From positions 3,224,001 through 3,288,000 of the forward strand of contig OX337238.1 of NCBI GenBank assembly GCA_946965045.2: DNA of 64,000 nt. The letters are read 5' to 3'. The stretch comes from Epithemia pelagica (taxonomy: Eukaryota > Bacillariophyta > Bacillariophyceae > Surirellales > Surirellaceae). Of the stretch, positions 1 to 13,000 are shown one piece after another. Numbering within the stretch: position 1 is the first letter of the stretch; each line of letters begins with the position of its first letter. The position numbers and the translations under genes are program-made. The notes beneath the pieces were generated by a model that saw nothing but the letters and a program-made list of their open reading frames with translations, was not told the DNA's origin and did no database searches.

Positions 1-500
1 CCCGTTTGGCCAACGACGAGCTCACCCTCTCTGCCGGTCGTAATAGGTTTGACAAGTGTGCTTTGTCCCCTACTGAGAACAACGAAACTTGTACAAACAG
101 GAGACACGCCGTTCCATGCCGTTCCATGCCGTTCCTCTCGATCCGTCAAAAACTGCTTGAATTGTCTTCCAACCGTCTCTCATTCTCGTTGCAAAAGATG
201 GATGGAACTCACATCGTATGAAACACAAACTAATCAGGAATCACCACAACACAAAAGTGAGAGTCATGAACGACACTCCAAGTTGGACAGAACTGAAAAA
301 CACTAGTAGCAGCATACCGTTTTGCGACTGCCTCTCGTTTTCATTGCACTGTACTGTTGTTCGAGGTGTCATGAGGAATGCCCAAAGAGGAATGATTCGG
401 AAGCGAACGCGCGTTCTCTGTAGGACTTTCTTTGAAGATTGGTGACCATAAGAGGGGCGAGAATCCAACCATCCTGCTTGCCAAAAGGACAACAAAAACC
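1..500 (+). repeat. Diverged dispersed repeat, copy 1 (cut by window edge)
   Basis: This stretch aligns by eye with 15474-15990 in the same orientation. Shared blocks in the same order include a gccgttccatgccgtt block, an agttggac-gaactgaaaaacac block and gcgagaatccaaccat. Similarity is patchy, so the copies are old. In the second copy the repeat lies upstream of a kelch-gene remnant on the opposite strand, so the left window edge probably cuts a third copy of that block. No convincing gene is present. Confidence 0.6.
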
Positions 501-1213
501 CAGAATATTGTGGCCCTCGCTGATTCCAAACGCACTGTGTTTCTCGGCGTGCTCTCCGCGCACGCCACTATGTGCTCGCTGGTATCATCGGTCGCGCTTC
601 TTTCTACTTCCGAATCCTGCACTACTTTATTTATATCTAACCTTATCCAATACGAGCGGTTCTCGTAACACTTCGCGCGCACGTCTCTCCAAGACCACGA
701 CCAGATACTTTCAGAGACTCGTGACGTCACTATGAAGCAAACTGTGAGAAGCCTAATTTGTTAAATATAAGCTCGTCACATGATCGACCATGGCCTTTTC
801 CGACCGTCTTGCTATTGAATGCCAATTTTGGCCCCAAAACGGATGCTCTACTGCTGTTGTAAGCCTAAGAAACCTTTCTACATAGAGCATAGAAGTCGTG
901 TCAACCGTTACAACAGAAGCAGATGCCAAGAAATCGGATGTAAACGACCCAATATTGTCGAGACTCCACTGTTCGCCAAAATATGAGCAAATTTTCATTT
1001 TCCACAACTCGTCCACCTCGCCAGGAACATTCAAACTCTACAGATGTGAATAGAGCATAAACCTTGGTCGCATTTCAATCATCCGTTCCAAAGTGTTTTT
1101 TTATATTCACAACGTCTCTTTTCTTGGTAATTGATGTCAATGGATGAGGTGCTATTTGTCTCGTAAACACTCTCCATTACAAACCAGGTCGAGAGTTGAA
1201 CACCCAAGAGACA
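501..1213. other. Intergenic stretch, no gene recognised
   Basis: No open reading frame here has coding character. A minus-strand frame at about 753-1034 lacks an ATG at its start and resembles nothing I know. The right end is the upstream region of the transposase-like pseudogene starting at 1214; no clear promoter motif is seen. Confidence 0.5.
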
Positions 1214-2287
1214 ATGGCTGGTACGAGACAGCGTAAGAAGACGGAGAAAGACTCTCAAGCCGCTCCAAAGAATCGAAAAGGACAACGTGGTACGAAGACG
1301 CCACCGCTCGTAAACTCCCCCTCTCCGAACAAGAAGAAACAGAAGGTACACCGTGCGAGAAGATGCAACATGAAGCAACCGTCCCCAAATCTCCAAACCC
1401 GTAGTAAACGCAAGGAGTCAGGTGTCACCTGTGCAAACAACACAGTTGAATCGGATCGCTTAGCCAAAGTGATTGCGGACTTTAAAGACAGCAAGAAGAA
1501 GCCTTGTTCAGTCTTTGGTCTTGATAGGAGACAGCGATACCGAGATTACTTCTTCTGTTTTGAATGTCACGAGGCCGATACCCGCGAGCAACTCTATCCT
1601 AATCTCGTCACCAACAGAAAAGCAGAACGTGGGGCGTACACTTGTACTGCCAACCATAAGAACATGATCCATCCAACTGATAAGGTCAAGGTGATTGTCA
1701 AAAGGAAAAATCTTCGAGCAACCACCAAAACAATCAAGGAGAATATAGTTGCCAAACTCGAAGATCGATCTTCCAAGAAACATGATGACGACACAAAGTC
1801 CCCCCCAGCCCAGTCTTCAAATGGCGACGACCCTGGGGAATCCTCCAAACCAATGTCCCCAAGGGCACGAAAGTGCCTCAAAAAATACTTACACAAGACG
1901 AGCAAGTCCAAAACCATTGGCTTCACGAGCACCATCCAAGACAAAACCAAGGACCCACCCAAGGAATCGACCTCTGTCAATGAGATTACCACCATGCAGG
2001 CAGTTCCTTCAACACCACCCCGACTTGAGAATCATCGAGTCGTCCAAGAACCCATACTTCAAGTCGACGACTCATTGGACCCCAACAAAATGGACAAGGC
2101 ATATTCCAAGAATGAAAAGGATGGAAAAGACTTTCCTCTTCATGAAAAGGACAATGATCAGGGATTGATGACTAGCAATGCAGACAATGACTCTCCGAAG
2201 GACTTACTGTTGGACGCAGCTAACGATTCTGATGGACCAGAGCCCAGCAATACCAGGGAACAAGGCTCTGAGTCAGCTCGCACGACA

Positions 2288-2395
2288 GACAAAGGCTCAG
2301 AGCCCGCTCCCAATGAACAAGGCTCAGAGCCCGCTCCCAATGAACAAGTCTCAGAGCCCGCTACCGATGAACAAGACTCAGAGTCCGCTCCCAAA
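2288..2395 (+). repeat. Four tandem 27-bp coding repeats
   Basis: Four in-frame units, 2288-2314, 2315-2341, 2342-2368 and 2369-2395, encode nine-residue repeats close to EQGSEPAPN. The first two are nearly identical and the later ones diverge. A weaker fifth unit precedes them at about 2260. They lie in the low-complexity linker between the basic N-terminus and the predicted coiled coil. Confidence 0.9.
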
Positions 2396-4167
2396 GACCA
2401 CGGCTTTGTGATTATCTCACGTCTGAAAGCAGAACTTGAAAAGGCACGTAATGAGAGCAACAAGATGAGACAGAATTTGAAGGATTCTAAAAGGGAAGTC
2501 AAGAAGCTTACAAACAAGGCGAAGTACTGGAAAGACTTATACAAGGCCAAAGGCGTGCCCATCAAGTTACCCAAGTCTGTTGGAAGGAAGGACAATGCTC
2601 ACAAGGTGGCAGAGCATATTCGAATGTTAGTCGAGACTTCTGTGGATCCCCTTCAAGACGACAGTTTGGGAGCACAAACCTTTTTCACAGATCTGACGAC
2701 AATGCTGTTGGACCCTTCACTCCACAGTGGACAAAGTCGACGCTGCGCATACGATGTGTTTCGCCAACATGTTAGGAAGCACATCTACACTCCTCACAAT
2801 GTGTTGCGACAGATGGACTTACAGGGGGGTGCCTTAAACTTTCGTAACATAGAACTACTACGAGACATCGAAACCAAGGGTAAGCCCTGGCAGCGAACAC
2901 TCCTACCAAGTACGTCTGTACTACAGGATTATGCCAAACAAGCCGAGAAGTTTGGGGAAAACTTCTGTCCCTTTAGAATGTTCAAGAATAAAAAAGATGG
3001 GAGCGAAGGGTTTGCATTCAGGGCTGCAGATGTCATTGTAGGAATACTCATGGCCGGAGATGTACTCCAGACAGAAGCATTGTTACGCTCCATCAAACTG
3101 GCCCAATCAATGGATGGAGCACTCTTCACTAAAAACTTGGGCCATACGCTGGGTGGTCTAAAGTTCAATGATGAATCCAGTGAACTACGTCAATCCAGAA
3201 ACGGTGTATTTCCAGTACTATGTGTTTGTACAAGAGAGTCGAAGGGAATTATCCGAGGCATTTTCTACAGGATGATTAAAGAAATACAAGAGGCAGCTGA
3301 CTTTGTGGTTCCTCGTCACTTTGGTGTTGAGGCTATTGTAGTTAGTACCAATTGCGACATGAGTTGCGAGTGGAAGCTGGCTGCCCGCAGCGGTGCAGCA
3401 AGGCAAGTCACTTACCCGTGTGCCAAATGCGCAGTGAAAAGCGGGGCCCTCCACTTGCAAAGCCAGCCAACTCACTCCTGTTCTTGGTGTCAACAGCTTG
3501 GACACTTGGCACGGCCTAATTGGATATGCCGGCATCACCAAATCTGTACAAAGGAGGTAATTTCCCAGCTTCGGGAAGAAGTAGACCTGCTTATGGAGAA
3601 GAATATGCCAAAGAAAGTAGGAAGTTTGGAGGAAGTTTGGATGAGCTCGAACCTTACACATCAGGTAGACCCCAGGAATACACCTACGCCCCAGAACCTA
3701 ACCTCAACAAACTCGATTCACTTCAAGATAGAGACTGCGTCGCCTGATGACAGAAGAGTGTACAGTGAGAACTTGACCCATGACCTTGTGCTTCGCAACA
3801 TGGATTACACAGGGTCCCTACAAGAGCGACAGTGTCGATTAATGGCACAGCACATAAAGGAGTGGCATTATTTCCAAGCGTGTCAGAGTCTCTCCCAATT
3901 CGAGGACAGTCAGATAGATAGTGCATTGGTACTCGTCATGGATGTGGTTCCGTGCATCTTGCACATGGAGAATCGCATGGGGATTCTCATCCTGTCGCTT
4001 CTAGCCAAGGTTGGCCTTAGCAATGCCAAGACAAAGAAGCTACGATGGATGACTGCAACGGACAAGAGATCACAGGAAACTCGAATCAAGGCTTTCGTCG
4101 ACAAGATGAACAAGATCATGAACACTTAAGTTCTTGGCACCAACGAGCAACCAAGGCAATGGATCTT

Positions 4168-4187
4168 GCCTTATGATGCCTTATGAT
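4168..4187 (+). repeat. Exact 10-bp tandem duplication causing a frameshift
   Basis: The ten bases gccttatgat occur twice back to back. Upstream sequence reads sensibly in one frame up to the first unit, and downstream sequence reads sensibly in another frame from the second. A 10-bp gain therefore explains the frame change between the two halves of the transposase-like gene. Confidence 0.8.
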
Positions 4188-4545
4188 TCGAAGTCGAAGT
4201 CCATTGCAATAATTTGCATGGATAATGTAAGAGTACGCAAGGTTGTTGAGAAAATTGAGGAACTGATCAATATCTGCGTAGCGACTAAGAGTGACAGGAC
4301 ACTTTGGAAATCTTGTTTGTCCTACTACAGGCAGGGTTATTCGATTCTTTTGCGTAAGGAAGATCTGGACAACAGTACAATTTATCAATTCCAGGAGAAA
4401 ATGGATCTCTTCTTCGACAAGTGGATAACCCTGCATGGAGAATCCGGTGTGACAAACTACGCCCATATGTGGGGAATTGGGCACATCATGGAGTTCTTGT
4501 TGCACTACAAGAACTTATCCGCCCACTCCCAACAAGGGTGGGAAG

Positions 4546-4611
4546 GTAAGTGTGGACGAGCAGTCCATTTGTTTCTTTGTGGATTGTTGGCTCACATGAT
4601 TCTTCTATCAG
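4546..4611 (+). other. Predicted 66-bp GT-AG intron
   Basis: The donor is gtaagt at 4546 and the acceptor tatcag ends at 4611. Removing it joins QQGWE directly to AFNSLFKRF, restoring a continuous conserved-looking block. The intron is 66 nt with no in-frame stop, so the unspliced frame also stays open and hides it from simple ORF calling. Confidence 0.75.
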
Positions 4612-5092
4612 CTTTCAACTCGCTTTTCAAGCGTTTCTATTTTACTAGGACGCAGAGGGGTGGGTCGACGAATCGTGGTTTGGGACAGCAAACAAGATTG
4701 GAACCTATTGCAAAATGGTTGCAGAGACGACTCGTATTCATGGCAGGACATGAATACGAGTACATTCAGGAAACAAACAAAACAATGACGGCGGAAGAGA
4801 AAGCGGCGTTCTAAAATTGGGTACGAAAAGAGAAAGGGACGATGGAGTTTTGTATGCCAATTGACAAGCAGTCAACTGGGACGAGGTTTGATAGTGACGA
4901 TGACTGGGACGTGGGGGTTGGTACAACTGGTGTTTCTGGAGTTCGTGCGAGTGGAGAAGTAGAATTGGATGATGAGTTTTGGTACGATTCTTCTGACGAG
5001 AGTCAATAAGGGAGGACGGGAGAACAAATTGCATAGTGAGAATACTACTACATGAGTAATGAATACATATAAGAATCGATCGAGTCAAACTA

Positions 5093-6557
5093 CTAGTTAT
5101 AGGCATTGATGAGTTCGAGTATGTCTTCATGTGAGAGAGTCTTATCCACACTCTGATGTTTAGGGGGGTTGTCATTGTCGTACAGTTTCCCTGCAATAAC
5201 CTGAGACGTGATTTCGTGGATCTCGGTCCCTTGGTAACGAGATATCTGGATTACCTTGTAAATGGTTCCCTCCTTGTCATAGATGTCTCCAATTGAGATG
5301 CCTATGTCCAAAGGTGCATTCGGGTCGGGGGTTGGTGGTTGCTTATGAGACATAGTGTTCTCATAATTCTCCTTCACTCTACCTTCAACTATGTTCTTCA
5401 GATGGACAGTCGGTGGATTGTGCATGAGAGAACCATCTCTCTTAGTTCGGTAGCAGTACTTGTTGTACCCAACAGTGACTCGGGTATTCAGTGGGGAGAA
5501 AGCAATGTCCACTCCGTTCCCACGGAAAAGACGTTTGAATGGAGGTTCTTCGGGAAGTTCATCGCTCTGGGAATCACGGCCACGAACCAATGTCACACAG
5601 TGTCCAGAGGACAAGACAACTCCTTTCGGACCATCAGCTAGGCGTGGACGATGCTCGGTAGAGCCATATGTACAGCTGATTCCAAGAGTCTGACGGAGAA
5701 TCTCGACGTCACTTGAAGTTTCAAAGCGAAGAACGCCCAGTTTGAAAGAAAACTTGAGTTTCTTGCGGGTCAGTAGATAATCACTGTCTTGGAAAGATTT
5801 GGATTGGTAAAAGAACTGGCATTTCGAATGGAGGGATTCTTTTGTTACAATAGCCAAGTAGTTGAACGTTTCCATAGGTATATGGCCGATGGACAAGGAC
5901 GATAATTCTTCCGACTCTGCTAGGCTGGTTCGTCTATTCAATGGCTTCGTGATGGCCTTGCGGATCAGATACAGGCCGCGCCAAACAGATTCATGGTAAC
6001 AGCGTTTACCTCCCACGATCCATGGCCAATCTTCCAGTAACATCATTTGGGAAACAAACACTTTCATCTTCGGGCAAGTTGGAAAGGAAAGTTGAGCTGT
6101 CACGAAAGTGATCATTCTTTTGCTCAAGAAATCGTAGAACAAAAACATTGGTGAGACCGTGTGCCCACGAATTCTTTGGATCGGCAATCTCTGTTACCGA
6201 AAATACAAAGGCAGGATAGAGAATGTCGCAGGTTTCTCCAGGGGTCACAGAAAGGAAATCAGTCGATTGATACAGTTCTGTATTGAGACTGCCAGGAGAG
6301 CCAAAGGGAATCGGGCGATGATGATGCTTGGGTAAGTCAGGGAGTCTTTCATTCTTTTTCAATGGAAATAACGGGTAGAATAGCCGGAGGTGAAATCCAT
6401 TTTGCGTGCGGCGTTCGATCCGACAAATAGTTGTAGTACCTGGCTCTTGTTTCCAAAGTTTGGCATGAACAAAACTCCCAACACGAAGACAGTCGTCAAG
6501 GTGATTTACGTAGAGAGGAGGTTGGTTGATGTGAGCACGAAAGATGTTGGGCGACAT
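5093..6557 (-). pseudogene. Second gene of the decayed element, frameshifted
   Basis: The gene starts at ATG 6557-6555 and reads in one frame to about 6040 (a region with VHAKLWKQEPGTTTICRIE, slightly reminiscent of BAH-like chromatin domains; weak). From about 6040 the sensible frame changes and continues to TAG at 5093-5095. The total would be close to 490 residues. The two frames overlap at 6006-6187 and the switch is best placed near 6010-6045, where a single extra base would explain it; a tiny intron is less likely. I do not recognise the product. It ends 83 bp from the convergent transposase-like pseudogene and both are broken, which suggests one decayed two-gene element. Confidence 0.5.
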
Positions 6558-6860
6558 GGTTGCGATGTATGATATGATAATCCATTCGGTGATCGTCTTT
6601 TAGGCATGATCGTTTGGTTGTTGCATTACATGCCGATCCGGTTGGAGGGTGTTGCATGCAGGGGATGTTGAGCGGTTGCGTCCTCCAATGAATGAGAATG
6701 ATCCATCCGAGATGGTCAATGCCAGTGAGACAAAAAGAATCATGGATGGACATCGTTGAGTTTTTATATATAAGAGAGTGTGGTGAGGCCAAAGACTTTG
6801 TTAAAGCGCGCCGGGCAAGAGCGAGCCTACCATTTTGGTCAGGAATGCACGTGTGGGTAG
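6558..6860. other. Spacer between decayed element and copia insertion
   Basis: This is the upstream region of the minus-strand pseudogene, ending at the target-site duplication of the copia element. No ORF with coding character and no convincing terminal inverted repeat of the decayed transposon was found. Confidence 0.4.
6857..6860. other. Target-site duplication of copia element 1 (left copy)
   Basis: GTAG immediately precedes the left LTR and is repeated at 13377-13380 immediately after the right LTR. Confidence 0.7.
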
Positions 6861-7017
6861 TGTCTTATTTCCACCGATAGAATCCTCGTAAAAGAAAGAC
6901 TAAGATAAGATCTTATACTACATTCAACGCATGAAAACAAGTGAGCCGGTAAACGGTAATGACCGTTCCATTCCCAATGGATTGAGTCCCGAATGACGTA
7001 TCGACCCGAATAAGACA
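6861..7017 (-). repeat. 3' LTR of copia element 1
   Basis: A 157-bp LTR, identical by eye to 13220-13376. The polyprotein stop codon (6924-6926) lies inside it, so this LTR encodes about the last 30 residues. It contains a palindromic ataagatcttat and a TGACGT core. TGACGT is known as the core of CO2/cAMP-responsive elements in diatom promoters; a function here is only inferred. Confidence 0.95.
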
Positions 7018-10000
7018 GTCCCCGCAAGTGCGACAGTGCCCGAGTACTGAGGACTTGAGAAATACAATAGGGCCGGATTGATGCCAGCGGTAGGAATACT
7101 GGGGGGACCGCCGGGTCCGAAAGCAGAAGAATACGTAAACTGTGAAATGAGCGCATTCCAGCGATCTTGTGGGGGAATCTTGGTTAACAAATCGGCAATG
7201 TTGGACTCGGTGTCTTCCTTCCCCACGCGGATGATCGAAGCTGCCACTGCCTCGCGGACAGAATGGTAATTGATCGCGTTGTGTCGTTTGTTCAGGATAG
7301 AAGCTGGCAAGCTGGTATTCTTGACAACACCACGATTGTCGCACAGGATACTGGCCGGTCCGACAATGGGCACGCCAAACATACGGAGTTTGTATCGGAG
7401 TCCCACGATCATTTCCTTCGCGATACGGAGTGCCACGAATTCGCTACCGAAGCTAGATGTCTCCACTGTATTCTGGCGCTTGGAGTACCAAAGAATCGGC
7501 GCGTTCTGAAGAAAGATAATGATCCCAGTATGGGACCGTCGAGTGACCAGGTTTCCCGCATGATCGGCGTCGACAAAACACGTCATGGATATCGGCTTGC
7601 CCAGTGGTTCTGGCATACTTGTGGGAATCTCTTCAACGACGTCCCCGTAGAATTCCTTCCAAGCGTCTACGGCCACCTGCGCGAAGCATTGTTCGTCCAA
7701 TACGACGTCTTTTGGATCAAATACAATCTTCAACTTCGGGTGGGTCTTCAAGAATGCAAAAATGTGATACGCGGCGTCCAGGTGACCGACTCGTGGGTTC
7801 GCCAAATACTGTGACAACAATGACACTTCCAAGTAGATGTCCACGCGGCCCAATTCGACGGCCCACCTCAATATGCCAATCAACTGTTGATAGCGCGACG
7901 TCAGCCTCGGCTCAAGCTCAGGGCTAACGTCCGTTTCCGGTATGTAAGATGATACCACGGGTACTCGAGCCGTTGTCTTTAGATGTTTGCCCTGTCCATC
8001 TTCTTTCAACAATTCTTCGACGATACGGACGGCGTTCGTGAAGTATTTCTCACTGGTCATCCCCCAAGCCCATGAACCGTTTGGCAGGTTATGCTTGTAA
8101 ATTTGTGCGCCGAGGTAGATCGTTGGCTCCCCTGTGCTGCCGGCCTTAATCTTATAGTGCTTATCAATCTCGTCCAGCACAGGTTGTGGTTCGTGGCTTA
8201 CCAATAGGATATCGTCTACGTACACGAGGATGAGTTCGTAGTACTCCTCTCCAGTTTCCTTCTTCCTCTTGCGCCGCAAGACACATGCGTCGGCCTGCGT
8301 ATCCACGAACCCCATGTCGTATAAGGTCATCATTAGAGTGGCTCTCCAGCTAGCGCCTGAGGACTTCAACCCGTATAGAGCTCGCTCCATGACGCAAACT
8401 TTCCCTTCACACTCGTGCCCCACCTCGGGCCCACCACGGAACCAAATCTTCTCTCGGCAAGGTGCGTTAAGATACGCATTGCCAATATCGCACGCTAGTA
8501 CCTTGAGCCCGCTGAGTGAGGCTATCAAGAATGCAATTCTGATAGAGTCTCGGCTCACGACGCTTGAGTAAGTAAGACTGGCAGGCGCATCGGTCATATG
8601 GCCCCCAGCCACCAGCCGTGCTTTCCTTGTTAGGTCCATTTTCACGTCGAAAACCATATGGCACTTTATTTCCGTGTATCCGATGAGCTGTCGCCCGGCT
8701 CTCACCTCGTTAATGTCTAGGTCTTCTCTAGCTTCCCATGCTACCTTTACTACCTTCAGTTCTTTATCGATCGCCTTCCGCCAAAAGTCCGTTCCTGTTA
8801 GCTCGTCTATCTTGAGGGCCTCCTCGACCGAATGTGGTAGCTTGATCCCGTACTTGTGAGTCGTTTTCCAATATTTCTTCTTTACCTTCTTGACCAGTCG
8901 TCGCAGATGGTTTATGGTCTGTGGTACCCAACACTTGAATGCCGGTTCGTCGGCTATTCCATGCGCGACCGCGTATTCCGCCAACTCCACGGGGTATCCT
9001 TCCTTCGCTTCTCGTAGCGGTACCCAAATTTGATTTCCGTCTCGACATTCGACCGCTATCTCCCATCCTTTCGTTGTCCGACGAGGATGTTTATTCCCAT
9101 TGGACGAGTAGTGATAGCCGTCATCCTTGGCAACGGCGTCCCCGTTTCTTCTGTGTCCAACCACTTCCGTGATGACGACGTGTCTTTTCCCTTCATTATC
9201 TAGCCTCGAGAACAGATTCTCCGCCACCATGTTGGCGGTGTACTCGTGTATGACGCCGCCAGGGAAGCTAACTTCATACGTACGTGTGTCAAATATCAAG
9301 TTTCGGTTGGCCTTGCCCAATGGTTTCCCATCTAAACCCTTTTGCCTCTTCGTTACTGTTCCCAGCAACCCCTCGCCGCCGTCTTCCACGCGGACTTGGG
9401 CCCCAATATACTCGTCGTATCCGTCCCCGTATTCATCGGCGTCTGGCCGTTCCGTCACGACCATGTCACCATATTCCTCGTCGGTGGGTACTATGCCCAC
9501 ACGTCCCCGTTCTTCCTCCACCAAGTCAACATCTTCCAAGAATCCTGGTCCGTTTCCGTTTTCGTCTGTGAACCCACTATCATTCAGTCGCTCCTCAACA
9601 ATCAACGTGAATTGTCTTACACGCTCTGCCACATCCGGTTTCGTCATGTCGTTGTCGGTAACGTGTTGCACGGTGGTTCTTGCTATGACCTTGCCCGCTT
9701 TGGTTAAAATCCAGTAGCAGAGGTCCGATCCTATGCGGTGAGCAATGCCCAACCATCTACCGAGTTGCACTGGATCCTCTGTCGCGTCAACTTTCACATT
9801 ATTGTGATACCAAACGAGGTTGTAAAAGGAAAAGTCAATCCACTCAGAAATATCGGGCGTCTCTCCGGCGAGTCGTTCTATGCCAGATCGGCCATCGTGT
9901 CCCCGGGCGACTCGGCTGAGAATGCCGGCCTCGTAGACAAGTCCGAAGTCCCAAAGTCGCTTTGGCACGTTACTCTCGGCCATGCGACGCTGCCAGCGTT

Positions 10001-13000
10001 GTTTTAGAAGGCCAATCTCCCTTTCTGCCTTGTGGTTCTGTTTGCCCGTGTGTTTCTCGGCCCATTGCATGTCGATACGGTGGACCCGCACCAGTTTCTG
10101 GAACAGGGTAGAGCTACCTGTTTGCTCGCCAGCAAGGTCTGCCGTGAGACGATCGGGAATCCCGACTTCGTCGATAAACTGAGACAATGCCTGACCGACT
10201 TGAGCTTTGCTAGCTAGAGGATAAACAGCGGTGAACTGTCCGTCTGTAAACACCTGTGCACACTTGTTACCTGATAAGGACAAGGTCTTCGAGAACAATG
10301 TGTCTGTGTACATTCTGGCTTGTAGTCGGTTCCGGTGCAAGGCGAGATTATCAACACGGTATCGTCGTGTAATCGGTGAAACCGCTGTGCGGATTCCTTG
10401 TTGGGTGGTCACTCGGAGGGTCGCCCGTGCCGAGTCCAACCCAATCTTCCATTTGCGACTGATCGTTTCAGCAGTAACTGCAGAGTGTCGCGAGCTCTCG
10501 ACCTGGCGGACTCGTGGAATGCTCGATAGCTTGGAAGAAATCCCATCGGGCGTGAGAAGGGATGACACGTGTCCAATTTCTGCCGCACCAATTCCGTAAG
10601 ACTCGCCGTGTGGTGTCGAATCCATCTGTGTCAAGTCGACATTCTGCGGGTCCCACATTTCCTGTCTTGTGATCGTGATGGAGGGGAGACGTTCCATATC
10701 TTGTGCACTGGGCGCCCTCGACTCAAAATACACCGTTGTACCATTGATCTTGAACGGGATGTGCATTCCCTCGGCCCAGATTCCAAAACCTTCGTTCATC
10801 TTGGTCGGGTCGTCACGTAAGTCGTGCCCTGCGTGCCGGATCTGGTTCTGATTTAAGAGTGATTTATCTAACCTATTTCCAAACCACAGCATTTGATGTC
10901 CGATCAGGACGACCTCAAGCCCTGACTTCTCTTCCCGGACGACAGTGGCACACGTGGCAACCGGTACCGACGCCTTTCCAACTTGATTCCCTGCGAAATC
11001 GTTTACCGTGCACTCCATGCCGGTCGTCTCGATGAGTTTCCAATTCCTACCCGCGCAGCATGTATCTGCCATCGTGTCCATCTCATTGTTTCCTGTTTTC
11101 CCTTCGGTCTCTTCATCCAACAACCAACCTTTCTCGACCTTGCCGACACGACGTTGCGGCCCGCAATTCACGACCGACACACGTCCGCTTCGGCTACCCC
11201 CCGTGGTTGAGCCATTTTCGTCGTTCCCGTATGCCCCGTTGCCGAATCGGCGTCCATTCATACTTCCCCGGTCCCCGTTGTTCGTGCCTGCTTCCGACCG
11301 TTCCCCTTGGTCGTTACTGGTAATGTCCGTGACGATCGACTGATCGGCGGTTTGAATTTCTTGGATGTTGCGTCCGCCAGCGCCACCACCACGACCACCA
11401 CGTCCCCGGCCGCCGAAACCACGTCCAGCACCGCCACGGCCCCCGCCGCGGATCCGAGCGCGTTCCTGGTGCACATATGCTTGGCCTTGTGGGCCAAGTG
11501 TAACCATCTCCTGAGACGAGAACCGTCGTGTGACGTCGGTGACGTCGACCCCAAAGAAAGTATAAATCCCATTGTTATGGGATAGACCTGCAAAGTTGCG
11601 TGGGCGATTGGATGCCGGTGCCTGTTGTGAGGCGGCTTCTGACACGAAGCGATGGCGGCCCTGATTTCGACGGTTGTTGACACTGGTATCGGGAAACAAC
11701 TCTGAAATTTCGCGGGAAATATACGCGATAGCACCATGGAGATCGGACCTGTAATTGGTCCGAACGTGGCCCTTGATCACGGCAAATTTGGCGGATGCAA
11801 TCTTGATGTTCTCCAATAGGATCCGAACTTGGTTTGAGGGCATGCGGCGATTCGGTGTGGTCTCGAGAGTGCGGAATGCACGTAGTAGTCGAGCCGAATA
11901 AGCGTCAAAACTAAAGACTCGTTCATTTTGGTAGAAGATACTCTCTAGGACGGCTTCTGCTCGTGAAATCCGTTTCTCCTTCTGCCCGCCCCCATCAAAG
12001 TGGTCTACGAGTGCAAGCCATGCACGTCTGCCATCTTGGGAAGCTTGAAATGGCTGTATCCAAGTGGCAGGTTGATCCTTGACGAGGTCACTTAAGAGAC
12101 GGAAAACTTCCTTGTTGTCTTCCCAATAATACGGGCCTCCTAGTGGGTAGCTATACAACTCTTGTTCCCGAGTGCTAGCAAACACGTGGGAGGGATCTAG
12201 GTCGGGGCGGATCACATAGTCAAGGGGGGCTTTCTGTTTTCCAAGGATATGGGACAGATAAGTCGGGAACTCCTGCGACCAATCCTCCCAGTCTTCTTCC
12301 TTGAGGGCTGAAGGCTTGATATCAGGTGACGTCGTCTTCTCGGCCTGTATTTCCATTGCGTCCAGTGATTCCGAGAGGGCGTCCTGATCGAAGTCACCAT
12401 AATTAAGGCGACGTCCTTGGCGACGTGCTTGCGCTGACCAAAAGCAGAGTCCCTGGATGTTCTTCACGACACTCGTCGGGATGGCGACGTTATGTGGATA
12501 AGGGCGCTTCTCGAGGCGTGACACGAGGCTCGTCACATCGTCCGAGGTCATTCTTCCGAAAGCTTCTATAGTATTAAGTCTTTCAGTATGCTCAAGCGCA
12601 TAAATCTCGTAGGGATTGGCCCCACAAGTCGTGAGGGCCAGACCCACAGCGGACAGAGGTGGAGGGGGAGGAGGAACGCCTGGAGGTACAGCTCCGCCTC
12701 CTCCTCCTCCTCCAGCGCCTCCTCCTCCACCGGCACCTCCTGCGCCTCCGCCACCAGCGCCTCCACCACCGGCGCCTCCACCTCCAGCGCCTCCTCCGGC
12801 GCCGCCACCAGCACCACCGCCTGGTGCTCCTCCGCCTCCTGCACCGGCTCCGACGCCGGCGCCTCCGATTCCAGCGGTGCCTGCTCCAGCAGAACCTCCG
12901 CCCGTCCCAGGTGCACCACCCGGTACACCCATCCCAGGAGCAACTCCCCCCGCAGATGTACCGGCCGCGGTCCCCGCGCCGGGTGTACGAAAGGTACGTC

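Larger units (their letters stand above)
1214..5009 (+). pseudogene. Transposase-like gene, degenerate
   Basis: The first ATG of the long frame is at 1214 (in-frame sequence opens upstream, but without ATG). The N-terminal half is basic, then has a 27-bp coding repeat (2288-2395) and a probable coiled coil around residues 400-440. The second half has a DMSCEWKL motif, a Cys cluster (CAKC ... CSWC ... C), a PCILHMENRMG motif, and finally QQGWE/AFN followed by FTRTQRGG. These resemble the core of eukaryotic DDE-type transposase-like proteins; the family assignment is inference. The gene is broken: TAA at 4127-4129 interrupts a frame that stays sensible downstream, an exact 10-bp duplication (4168-4187) shifts the frame, and TAA at 4812-4814 precedes an acidic tail open to 5009. 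A 66-bp intron lies at 4546-4611. A convergent broken gene follows 83 bp downstream. Confidence 0.65.

Noticed and set aside
6558-6860. Terminal inverted repeat of the decayed transposon
   Set aside because: I compared this spacer with 500-1213 in reverse complement and found no convincing match, so the element boundaries are left open.
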